From contig JAJHTX010000004.1 in the NCBI GenBank assembly GCA_032164295.1, positions 1,054,001 through 1,118,000 on the forward strand: DNA of 64,000 nucleotides. The letters run 5' to 3'. Within the stretch, counting starts at the first letter, position 1. Each line of letters opens with the position of its first letter. Shown here piece by piece: positions 12,229 through 22,314 of this stretch. The notes beneath the pieces are model-generated. The model did not search any database and was not told the DNA's origin. It worked only from the letters and a program-made list of their open reading frames with translations. This DNA is from Inonotus obliquus (Eukaryota > Basidiomycota > Agaricomycetes > Hymenochaetales > Hymenochaetaceae). The position numbers and the translations under genes are program-made.

Positions 12229-13326
12229 ATGGTACGTGCGCCTCTTTGCTCTTTATCATCCTTTCGCCATCAAAATGTCTAACATGTCCGTTTGTTCTCA
12301 GTATAGTGAGAACGCGACTGCACCGATGGACCCTTATTCGGATGCCTACAACGCACCTCCATCCTCTGGTGCCATTGCACCTGTTGACTCACGCGACAGT
12401 GTGACAGTCCGCGGTCGTTCGCGTTCAAGGAGCCCCGTTCGTAATGGCCGTAGTTCCCCTTCTGGATACCGCAGCAGGAGGTCACCACCCGCAAAACCGA
12501 AACATGTACCCGTCGTATGGTTATTTATTTTATATGACTCCGGCGCTTATTGAGTGATGTCCCCATTTTCAAGCAGAACCCTCGGCCCACTAGCGTTCTC
12601 GGTGTCTTTGGGTTGAGTATCCGCACCACCGAACGTGACCTGGATGAAGAGTTCGGTCGTTTCGGACGTGTTGAAAAAGTGACCATTGTCTATGACCAGC
12701 GTGTATGTTGCACTTTTCCCTAGTTTTACTTGTCAGTGTTTTAACTGACGTTTTGTAGTCTGATAGGTCTCGTGGTTTTGGTTTTATCAAGCTAGCCACT
12801 GTTGAAGATGCAACGCGTTGTATCCAGGAATTGAATGGAATTGTATGTTCTTCAATGAGAGCAAGAGTCACTTGAAGACTCAATGTAACACTTGCAGGAA
12901 CTCAATGGCCGTCGTATTCGCGTGGACTATTCTGTTACAGATCGTCCTCACGCACCAACGCCCGGTGAGTACATGGGACACCGTCGCTCTAGCGCTAGGG
13001 ACGTCGATCGCCGTGACCGCGGATATCGTGACTCATATCGCGACCATCGACGCGACTACGAAGACCGTGACAAGTATTATGACCGTGATCGTTACGACCG
13101 CTATTCAGACCGCCACTCCGACAGAGAAAAGGACCGTGACCCTTATGGGCGCGACAAGGATTGGCGTCGTCGTAGCCCCCCACCTAGACGTTTCAGCCCG
13201 GAACGCCGTCGACGCAGCGACACTCGCAGTCCTCCTCGTGGAAGCAGCCCGGTGGGTAGCTCCCGTATAAGGGACTATGACATTCCTGCGTCCTCTTCAG
13301 GAATGAACGGAGACTCACGTTGGTGA
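12229..13326 (+). CDS. Transformer-2-like SR splicing factor (RRM protein)
   Basis: The favoured start is the ATG at 12229 in an ACCATGG context. An intron follows directly (12232..12301; GTACGT donor, TCTAAC branch point, TTCTCAG acceptor) and joins to [16 protein letters not shown]. Next come an RS segment ([26 protein letters not shown]), then one RRM: RNP2 in the stretch [14 protein letters not shown]1 in [10 protein letters not shown], and the Tra2-specific linker [18 protein letters not shown] followed by APTPGEYMG. The C terminus is Arg/Asp/Tyr-rich and then RS-like. The RS-RRM-linker-RS order is that of Tra2, an exonic splicing-enhancer factor of the nucleus. An alternative ATG inside the first intron (12275) would add MSNMSVCSQ and remove the need for that intron. 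Confidence 0.85.
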
Positions 13327-14379
13327 TGGAGTCATCAAGGCAGGCTCTTGTGGTTCGCTCAAGCAAGTCTCTGCCTCAGCAAGAAGACTGGTGTTGAAGC
13401 TTCGCGTCTGCGGCGCTGGCCAACGTTCAAGTCTATGGGACGGGAAGTTCCAACTCACCCGAAGCACCTTCAAGTGTTTTCAAGTTTCGTTTCCCAAAAT
13501 TCTCAAAATCTACTTCAATAGTCTCAACTCTCTTCAATTTATCGTCACGCTCCCAGAAAAAGAAAAACAGAAGATCAAATACCGTATATAGCTGTGGTCG
13601 ACGTATTGGCTCAAGTTTATCTGTCTATGCTTTTCTATGTCGCTTCTCTCTTTCATGCCAGACTATCTGTACCGCCCAAGTCGTCTGATGCGAACCTCAA
13701 TTGGCTGACGAAGAAGGAAAGAAGACAAATTTGTGAAGATTCCAATCAGTTCAGGCCGGCGCTTAGGGAGGAGAATGTACTTCTCACCCCTTCGCTGAAA
13801 GACGGCTACAAACACGAGGCCCATATTAAGGACACGGAATGATTGGGTGTAAGTCGCAATTCTTCGCCACACAGCGGGTAGCACTAGTGGCGAGACCGCT
13901 CGCTTGGGATTATGTATCCTTGAAAGGAAAATCCCGAGCGTCTATCTGACTCAGTGCGCTGTGCCGTTGGTTGCCCTCAGCCACGAGGGTTGAGGGCGGT
14001 ATGGCACTTCATGGCTGTGTCTCCCAGATTCCTCCCTTCCAGCCGTGGTTTGCGACTACCTCTCAGGTAGATGGACTACAGGTAGCTGACACGGATTCAT
14101 GATTATGCTCATAGAGGAGGCTGGTCCTCACCGTACAATTTCGGTGTAGCGTAGATATTCATTACATGTATCGTTATTCTACTGTACTTCTCTACTAGTC
14201 CTGGTTGTCATTAAATTCTGCCAATAGAGCTTCATTCTTCATGGATATGGAAGAAAAAGGAAAAGGAAAAGAATTCGCACGCTATTATTTATCTATTCTT
14301 AGACCCAAATTTTTCTGACGCATACGAACCCACTTCACCTACCGTCACCTACCTATCCGACTACCTGGTACTAACAATA
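13327..14379. other. Intergenic region containing a hairpin-rich block
   Basis: The first ~500 bp should be the 3' UTR of the Tra2-like gene. An open frame at 13594-13842 begins at a non-ATG codon and has no recognisable product. The block 13845-14130 is unlike the rest of the intergenic DNA here and is listed separately as a possible structured RNA. The end of the stretch is the Grn1-gene promoter. Confidence 0.5.
13845..14130. ncRNA. Candidate structured non-coding RNA of unknown family
   Basis: Six consecutive inverted repeats occupy about 265 nt: CGCCAC 13865-13870 with GTGGCG 13887-13892; GCTCG and GGGAT 13898-13910 with ATCCCGAGC 13931-13939; GTGCC plus GCCCTCA with TGAGGGC plus GGCAC (13961-14007); CATGGCTG 14010-14017 with CAGCCGTG 14040-14047; CTACCT 14056-14061 with AGGTAG 14065-14070; GAGGA 14114-14118 with TCCTC 14125-14129. 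GTCGCA 13853-13858 can also pair with TGCGAC 14051-14056, closing a stem around the first four hairpins. The strand is undecided. I could not match it to RNase P, RNase MRP, SRP RNA, U3 or a spliceosomal RNA by eye. It could also be a structured part of the Tra2 3' UTR. Confidence 0.4.
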
Positions 14380-15518
14380 ATGCCTCGCATACGGAAAAGT
14401 AAGGCACATTTATCGTTCCATAGGATTAACGTAGGCTTACGTGACTGGTAGAAACGAGCAAACGCGGTACATCACATCAACGAGCAAGAATAAAACACAA
14501 GGTAGCGGAGAGTAGGAAGAAAGCTAAGAAAGCGGCGAAGAAGAATCCTCAGTGGAAGTCAAGTATGTCTTAATACTTAACATTTTGATCTAATAATCCC
14601 CGTACTGAGTTGTTCGTGACTTTTCTTTTCTTTCTTTTCAAAAGGACATGCTAAGGATCCAGGAATCCCGAATAGTTTTCCGTACAAAGAGGAGCTCCTT
14701 GCTGAGATTGCTGCTCAACGAAGACAGGTGCGTATACGTATACTCTCTTCTCCAAAATCCATTTCTGAAAGAATCTTTCGACGGATGGATGGATGGATGG
14801 ATAGGAGGAAGAAGAGAGACGAAAACGGAGGGAATTGAAGAAGGCTGAGAGGGCTGCGGCGAAAGCTGTTGTTGCTGGTTCTGTTGTAGAAGGGGATGAA
14901 GACGGTGGTGATGATGGAGGGAAGGATGCAGAGGGAGAAGGAGAAGGAAAGGGGGAGGGGGAGGGGGAGGGAAATAAGGATGGCGATGGTTTGAAGGACA
15001 ACGAGGGAGTAAAAGGGCGTCTCGAGGAAGACGGGGAAGCGGACTATGATGAAGAGGACGACGACGACGATGACGATGACGAAGAGTCGGCTAATGATGA
15101 GAACTCGGACGACCTCACTTCCCAACACCAACCAACACCAAAACCTCATAGTTACAATTCAAAGAAACGAAAACGTTCCTCACCCGCACCCACGCTCTTA
15201 CCTAGACCATCCACACCATCCACACCATCTCACCCAAAATCTCACCCAAAATCCAACAAATCGAAAAACAAAGCCGACGCCGACGATGCGAACGAAAAAG
15301 CTATCGAAAAAACTAGCAAGGAAAAATCTGTATCTTTCGCACCTCACCCACCAGGGACTAAACAATCTCGTCGTCAACAATCTCAATCTCAATCTCCGAA
15401 ATCGCAAACCTCCCAACCTCAACCCCGTCAACAATCTCGTCCCAAATCTCAAAGTTCACCTCGACACGGACCCGGATCCGGACCCGGGAACTCGAAGAAG
15501 CAGAAACAACGACGATAA
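14380..15518 (+). CDS. Grn1-domain (GNL3L-type N terminus) nucleolar protein lacking a GTPase domain
   Basis: Four exons (14380..14398, 14452..14562, 14645..14727, 14805..15518) give 308 residues. Residues 1-71 are the Grn1 N-terminal domain of nucleostemin/GNL3L proteins: MPRIRKKTSKRGTSHQRA, IKHKVAESRKKAKKAAKKNP, then HAKDPGIPNSFPYKEELLAEI. A charged EEEERRKRRELKKAERAAAK helix follows, then a Gly/Glu-rich and Asp-rich acidic run (around residues 90-165), then a Ser/Pro/Gln/Lys-rich tail ending KKQKQRR. No G1, DxxG or NKxD motif is present, and the reading frame closes normally, so this is a stand-alone Grn1 protein. In the full-length family this domain carries nucleolar targeting and 60S-assembly functions. 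Here it may be a nucleolar chaperone-like factor. Confidence 0.8.
14783..14804 (+). repeat. (GGAT)5 at a splice acceptor
   Basis: Five GGAT units end in GGATAG, whose AG is the 3' splice site of the last intron of the Grn1-domain gene. Repeat-length changes would alter the distance from branch point to acceptor. Confidence 0.8.
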
Positions 15519-16690
15519 TCTCAAGATAGTGACAAGCCTTCAGTCAAATCTCAAGTCCGAATTCGCAATTCGCTATCGTTTCCTCCAGATATCCACCTAT
15601 TACCCCTTGCGCTACCTCATTTCCAAGTCACTGTACACATTCACAACATGTACGTGCACATACACATGTACCTTTCTTATACATATGCATGTTGCAGCAA
15701 AAAACTTAGCTTCCACTCCACTGGGAACTGGCGGAAACGCTTCCAAACCAATACCAATATTTTCTAAACCCATGCCATGGCCATCCGTACAACAAGTTTA
15801 TTCAATCCATTCCATTCCATGACGCGTCCGAAACGCCACAACACATCCTACACATCCATATCATAAACTATGGTATTGAGAGAAAATGGTAAACAAACGT
15901 CTATGATAAATGATAATAAACCGAGTCCGGGGCCGGGGATTTATCCCAATCTATATGCAAGTACGATACAATACACTAGGTTGCGAAAAAGTGTTCTTGT
16001 AGCCCGATACGAATTGGAATGAAAAGTCGGGTGTAAATGGGATAGCAATTGAAATCGTCGGAACCAAGGTTGTCGAAAGAAGATGAAAAGAGGGATAGAG
16101 AAAAACTGAGCGAACTGAATGTTCCATGCGTAACATCAACATCGATACTAGTAAACCATTGCGAGCGTGTCTCTGTGCATAAAACAGCCGTACCCACGTA
16201 ACCGTCTTTGGTATGTTTTGGTGCATTACGAATTGTCGTATTGTCGTAAATGACTAGAAGCAATGTGACAGCTATGAAGAAAACGAGCGGAGAAAAAGCG
16301 AGCAAAGATGAATGGTGAAATGGATAAATGAAGCAACGAAATTTGCTAATAGAGAGATAGAGTCTAGTAAAATAGGAGGTAGAGGGAAGGCAAAGAAGAT
16401 CGTTCGTATTCGTCCATCCTCAGATATGAGACCGTCTATAAACGTGTATAAAGAAGACGAGAGCGGAGAGAAGGGGGAATAATAAACTAAGCTACAGTCT
16501 CTGCAGATTTGTCCAAATGTTTCAAAAATTGAGATTGAATGCCAGTGCAACGACGAGGATAGCTGGGAGTCGAAGTAATGGGTAGTTCAGAACCAGAGGA
16601 GTTTTAAGGGAAATATATATAGGTGGAGATGTGGAATGATGAAGAAATGAAATGAGATGTATTTGTTCATCCAGTCCAGTAAATCTGCAG
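15519..16690. other. Intergenic, between two converging 3' ends
   Basis: The 1.17 kb lie between the stop of the Grn1-domain gene (+) and the stop of the MDR gene (-). Minus-strand open frames (15951-16550) are hydrophobic shadows without motifs. A run of ACATGT-type dinucleotide-rich sequence occurs near 15645-15675. No gene is supported. Confidence 0.4.
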
Positions 16691-19600
16691 TTAATCAACA
16701 ACTTTAACAACACCTGTCCGTCCGTCGTCCAATAGCCCACTACCAAAGAGTTCAGGAGCCCGTTCGAAAGGCACAACTCTCGTCGACCTAACACGTTTAC
16801 CCTTCTCGTCGTCCTCATCAACGAAAGGGACAAAAACGCCTGCAGTGGCTCTCCGTACAGCTTCCAGGAGTGAGTCACGTACATCCTCTCCACACTGGTC
16901 TATATCCGCGGCTGGACTGACCAGTGCGTACCCGATCGCCTTACGTGCTTTGAACGCCCGACTGAGGGATCGTAAGTTTGCTCTGAAGGTCTGGTTGATA
17001 CTCGGAACTGCCCGACCTCCTTTATTGTCACTACGTGAGTTGGCTTGGGATTTTGATTGGTGGTTAAAGGAGAAAGGAGAAAGAGAACGTGAAGTCGAGG
17101 AAGGTGAAGATTCTACGGATATTGGCGGAGATGGTGAAGGCGAAGACGATACGTCCCCGACGAGAGTCGTAAATTGCCCAGATACGGCCACTACACGTTG
17201 GCAAGCCTCCCATATTTGCTTCCCGCCGACCGTATCAATCACCAAATCAAACGAGGCCGAGTCACAATTTTCTACGACTTCTACCGCATCACCGATGCGC
17301 ACTCCACGCGCACCCCATCTTCGAACGCGTTCTTCCGCACCGCGTGTGTTCCCTTGCTCGGCCCTGATATCAATGCCCTCATCTTTCTCATCCGAAGGTT
17401 CAGAAGACGAAGTACTCGAGGTAGAAGGCGTCCGCGAGCGACGGATGTCCGCATGCATAGGTATGTGGGCGGTGACATGCATCCCGGCATGAGAAAGTGC
17501 CTGGACCGCTAACGCTCCTGCACCGTCATGCCCTTGCAGCACCAAGGCACGTCCGTGCGCTGACTCCGGCTCCGCATCCGCAGTTATCCCGGCTGTGCTC
17601 ACCGCACGGTGTGCAGAGACACCACATAAAGGTAGTAACGCGAGTTGCTCAAGAGTAAGCGAAGGCGAAGGTCGTGGGCAACGCGCCACGCGTCTCTTCT
17701 CGATTATCACGAATTCCGCAAGTCCACCACACTATGAGACAACACAGAGATGACATCAGCAAAAGAACATTTTCCATAGATGATTATCCAAACGAAAACA
17801 GGCGGAGATTTTGTCGGAACTGTGATAACGTACCTTGCGAACATCTAGCAGGCCGATAACCCAGTCGCCCTTCGTCATGTTATTCACCTCAAATCCGACT
17901 TCCAGCACCCTTCCGACGAAAGACCTTCCGGGAACAAAACCATAACAATCCTTTCGTGTGACCTTCTCGGATACTATACGGTCATCCAAGCCGTCTACTG
18001 CGGCTGCGTAGACCTGTACAAGAATTTGATGTGAATTTACCTTCGAAGGAGGTGACGTGTGGGAAGTGAGACCCAAAGGTCGAGGGAGAGTCTGGAGAAG
18101 GTGGGAAGGTGTCTTCGGTATGTCTGATTTCGAGTGTGAACCGGGTGCCAGCAGTGATAGGGACGACAATGAAAGGAAGCGCGGTCGTGCGCTGCTTAAA
18201 GCGGAAGATGCAGCATTCTTCGTGATTGAGATAGTAGACATCGTTGTCTGCGCCAAGCCCATGCGCGTAATATCAACCTGGCCGCCGCTTCCGAATAGTA
18301 ACGAATAGCGTTTAGAGGAATATGTATGCGCAGCACGAGGAAGCACCAGCGAAGTGAATCCTGTGGGTGTGCCACCGTCGGTCACGGGCAAGGGATTCGG
18401 AACGTCCACGGTCCGTGAAGAGCTAGTAAACGCCGAACTAGGAGCCGACGACGGCGCTAATGAACCGGATTCCCCGGAAACGACGCTAGTCGGAGACCTA
18501 ACACGCTCATGCCGTTGTGGCGATGACAAGGAACGTGCACGAACGAGTGATGATAGCGACGCAGGGTCTGTATGTACTCGTCGTGGTGAATTTGGCGCCG
18601 TTTCATCACCCTCGTCCTCCTCCCAGACGGCGCTCATACGTCGTCTACCCATCGAGCGGCGAGAACTTGTGGTGGACTGAGACGCGGTGCGACGGCTCGG
18701 TACGCGTATTTGTGATGGAACATTAGGCAGCATTGGTAATAAATCCGTAGGGTCCAATTCGAACAACAATCGTGCACGACTTCGTTTCGCAATGGCACCA
18801 GAACCAGAATCAGTCGGAGTAACAGTGGAGGCGCCTTTCGAAGCGTTGTGCCAAGTTTTTCGTTTGTCCGATGGTATTTGTGTTGGAGAGACAAGCCAGC
18901 GGACGTCCTTTGCCCAGTCATCGTCCGTATAAGATGTCGCTGTCGTCATCGAGCGCCTATCAGACTTCTTACGCCGCACGGTGTTGTTTCGACTTGTGGA
19001 TGACTTGCGTATGTGTCCTCCGTCGGACGTGGCGGGCGTGGTCGCACGTGTGGAGGTTGAGGGTGCAGAGAAGGCGAATGGCCAGCTACCTTCAGAGGTA
19101 GTCCCATCTAGCGAATTTGACGATGCCACAGACTGGGAGGATGAAGCAGATGCACGTCGGAGCGGTTCGGGCTTTTGATCAGGATGAGCGTCGACTTTAT
19201 TCGGCTCCGGATGCGGGCCGGTCACAACGTCATTGTCATTGACACTGCTGGTGTTGTCTTGTTGCAGGTTTGGCTGAGTAACTGGATGTTTGTGCATGAG
19301 AGAAAGCAATGTAGGTAGCTGAAGTTGTGCACCCATTGAGAGTTCAGGAAGCGTCGTCTTAAGAGAAAAGTTGTCCTGGTCTATACCGGAATGACGAGGG
19401 GAAGTGGAAGGGGTGAAGAATGCTTCCTGGTCCTTATCGTCGGCTGTCTCGGTGGATAGATCTGTTGGTCGTTGTGAAATGTGCGGGCGGGAAGAATGCG
19501 CAGTAGGAAGCAGAGGGACGGGAGCCGGGGACTAGGATAATATATGTTGAGGTGGGAGAAATAACTTAATAATGATTAGAAAATGCTCACTCTTGTCCGT

Positions 19601-19842
19601 TCGGCCTCGGCAGAAGCGGCTACACGCGCCATGTCATTTCTGACGCTGTGGTAAAACTCGCTACTCTTGGTGGTGGTACCCGACCGGCTTCGTTTCTCTC
19701 CATTATTCGCGTACGACTGCGACGGCCGGTGCAGCAGAGTTTGCAGTAACGTAGGCTTTGGCATCGTCTGCAGGACGTCGCCGCTAATGAGAGTGAATGA
19801 GAGCGTTTGTGTGAGGCTGGCGTAACACTTTTTCGCCTTCAT
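16691..19842 (-). CDS. Medium-chain dehydrogenase/reductase-like protein with long disordered N terminus
   Basis: Three exons (19842..19591, 19531..17834, 17731..16691) all have lengths divisible by three and join in phase 0 to give 996 residues. About the first 590 residues are Ser/Thr/Pro/Arg-rich and low-complexity, with repeated RxxS motifs. The reductase part starts with HQILVQVYAAAVDGLDD (GroES-like fold), then GFVPGRSFVGRVLEVG and KGDWVIGLLDV, then in the last exon CGGLAEFVIIEK, a Rossmann segment RALVLQGHDGAGALAVQAL near residue 716, and FDLVIDTVGGKQIWE. These match the quinone-oxidoreductase/enoyl-reductase branch of MDR proteins. The Rossmann part is interrupted by Ser-rich insertions. 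No catalytic zinc ligands of classical alcohol dehydrogenases are seen. A start at an upstream ATG (19875) is possible. Confidence 0.7.
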
Positions 19843-19915
19843 GGCTCTTTCCGTTTTGGTACATGACGTCACCATATTTATCACATTTTTACGATATGGA
19901 TATTATTAAGCTCTA

Positions 19916-22140
19916 TTATTTACCAATGCAGAACTCTCGAAATACGACGTCCAACACATCCTCGACATCAATCCTACCCGTTACTTTCCCGACTGCACTG
20001 GCTGCATATCGTAGCTCCTCAGCTGCAACAACTACTTCCTCTATCCACCAATCAGTATCACAATCAACGATCGACACACTATATCGTACCTGTCTGTAGG
20101 AACGCAGCCAAGTGTTCCTGGGCTCTCTCCATATGCGCCCGCTGCCGCCCAGTCCGGACAACCACCTCTTCATCACCTCGTTCATTCTGCATGTATCTGT
20201 TTCTCTTATCTCAGTATCCATCTCATCGGACATAATCAGAAATTAACCATACTTGTCACTCAATGCCCGCCCAAACTCATTCACAAATCTATCCAATCCT
20301 TCGCCGCAACTCAGGCTGACGCCCCATACTCCTGTGGCTCCATTCTCTGCTGCGCATCTTGATAATTCGTCCTCTGCCTTGAGTCTGTCGGACAGCGAGC
20401 ACAGATCCGTCTTGTTCAGCAGGATGTAGGTCGAGTGCGTCATCAGCTCCTTCACGGATTCCGGCAGGTGTATGCCGTGATGAGCCAAGATGTCTGGTAT
20501 ACTTAGCACGCACAGCGATACGTCAGAATCTGCAACTCTATTTCGTATCATCAGCTTTGATCGGCTCGAGGATTTATGCGTGCAAAGGCGTACCTTTCTT
20601 TCGCACGTTCGATACCGATTCGCTCCATCGCGTCATTTGTTTTCCGCAGACCTGCGGTATCTGCTACCACAACGGGTAGTCCTCCAATATCCAGTGTGAG
20701 CTCAACGACGTCACGCGTCGTCCCCGGCATGGGCGTCACAATGGCTGCTTCCCGGCCCGCTGTGAAAATACGTTAAGCCAAGACCTAAGGAAGTGGCATG
20801 GAGCGAACCCAAGTAGTTCAACAGGCTGCTCTTCCCTGCGTTTGGTGGACCAAAGATTGCAAGCCGAATTCCGGAGCGCAGAATCTCCCCCCTTCGGCTG
20901 TCTGAAAGGTACCCCGCGATAGTTTGGCTCAGCCCCGCAACTATTCTTCTAGCTAATCAATTTCAGTTTATGGCTTTCTGAGAGAAATTGGAGACATCCG
21001 CTTACCTTCATCGAACACGCCCTCTTCTATGTCCTCACCTTCTCCAAAATCAATCAACGCCTCGGTCATAGCCATGGCTCGTATAATTTCTTCACGGATG
21101 GACTCAAACTTTTTACGCGCGCTTCCCTACTTCGGCAGTCAGTCCAGCGCTCATGAGGTCATCGGGAACATGATGACGAGAACAACAAAAGATTGCGTAG
21201 GCGATATGAAATTGCTCACCCACCCTCGCGGCACTCAACGCGACACGCCTTTGTGCATCCGTCTCTGCGTCTATGAGGTCTCGTAGGGCTTCCGCTTGCG
21301 TCAAGTCGAGGCGTCCGCCCAGATATGCACGTCGAGTGAACTCGCCACGTTCTGCGGGGCGTAACAGCGGTGGTTCTTCGGAGTAGGTATTATTAGGGTC
21401 CTGGGGTATTATGGGGACAGAGAGCCTTCCTAAAGCCGAAAGCACAGCGGAGATGATTGCACGGCCCGAGTGTAAGTGTAACTCAAGGACATCCTCTGTA
21501 GTAAACGAATATGGAGCTGTAGAATCACTTAGTTACAATCGTCCCAAGTAGGATAATCTTTTCGTCAAGAATACATACCCTTGAAGAAAACTGCTAACCC
21601 ATCATCAAGGTCCTCTCCACTCAGAGGATTAACAATCGTACAGCGTATCATCTTTCGTGGTTCAGGCTCCTCGTTTTCTCCATCTCTCCCTATCACACGC
21701 TCTTTCTCCTTACCCTTCCCTATACCTACAGAACCAGTATGCGCCCGAAGCCTTAAATCCTTTGTTCTAGACCTCGAGATGGGCTTCACGATTCGATGAA
21801 ATACTGCACGCGCGTCGGGTCCTGAAATTCGGATGACAGCGACGCCGCCTTTTCCTGGTGGTGTAGCGAGCGCGTATATTGTTTGACGCTGAGCGTCGGA
21901 AGGTACTAGACGCGGTCTACAGTGTGGTGCATTAGTGATCGAGTCGTCTGTACGTGTAGCTAGGCTTGCAAGTCTGCGTCGCGTCGTAGGCTCGGAGGTG
22001 GAGAAATTAGAACATCGCGTTCCGCATGGAATATATGACTGCCGATTCCCCATACATTTCGGAAGGTAGCTATGCTTTAGAGCTGTACATTGTTGACTCG
22101 CATTTAACAGACAACGCGAAAAAGAGGAATTGCGGAGCAT
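19916..22140 (-). CDS. MSS1: Mitochondrial tRNA modification GTPase (MnmE/TrmE family, Mss1)
   Basis: The chain begins at the ATG at 22140 with a basic, Ser-rich presequence, and the conserved domain starts at [24 protein letters not shown]. Exons read are 22140..21579, 21516..21224, 21126..21006, 20952..20809, 20759..20594 and 20537 onward, then two short 3' exons, for about 610 residues. G-domain motifs are intact: GPPNAGKSS (G1), PGTTRD (G2), DTAG (G3) and NKTD (G4). [25 protein letters not shown] and the C-terminal CIGK, whose Cys is the family hallmark, are also present. MnmE acts with MnmG to modify the wobble uridine of mitochondrial tRNAs. Its stop lies only 73 bp before the start of the MDR gene on the same strand. 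It is divergent from IMP4. Confidence 0.92.
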
Positions 22141-22314
22141 GGAGTGGCAACCTGAAGAAGGAACTATTTGTGTCAACGATCGGCGTTACCCAATTAGGAC
22201 GTTCTCACACTCCCCATAATCATCTATTTTTGTTACTCCATCCTCCATCCATAAAACTTCAGCCTTCTGTCCTAGCTACGACACTGAGACATCAACAACA
22301 ACAATAACCAAACC
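22141..22314. promoter_or_regulatory. Short bidirectional promoter, MSS1 / IMP4
   Basis: Only 174 bp separate the two outward start codons. The stretch holds CAACAACAACAATAACC just before the IMP4 ATG, a leader-like sequence. Both genes serve translation (mitochondrial tRNA modification and ribosome assembly), so shared control is plausible but inferred. Confidence 0.5.

Noticed and set aside
13594..13842. 82-codon plus-strand open frame between the Tra2-like and Grn1 genes
   Set aside because: Begins at a non-ATG codon, has no homologous look, and runs into the hairpin-rich block.
14651..15149. Minus-strand frames of 116 and 144 codons under the Grn1-domain gene
   Set aside because: Antisense shadows of the acidic and Gly/Glu-rich coding region, giving poly-Ser/Pro or poly-Val/Ile.
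16845..17512. Plus-strand frames of 215 and 112 codons over the MDR gene
   Set aside because: Antisense shadows of the last exon; the minus-strand frame carries the conserved reductase motifs.
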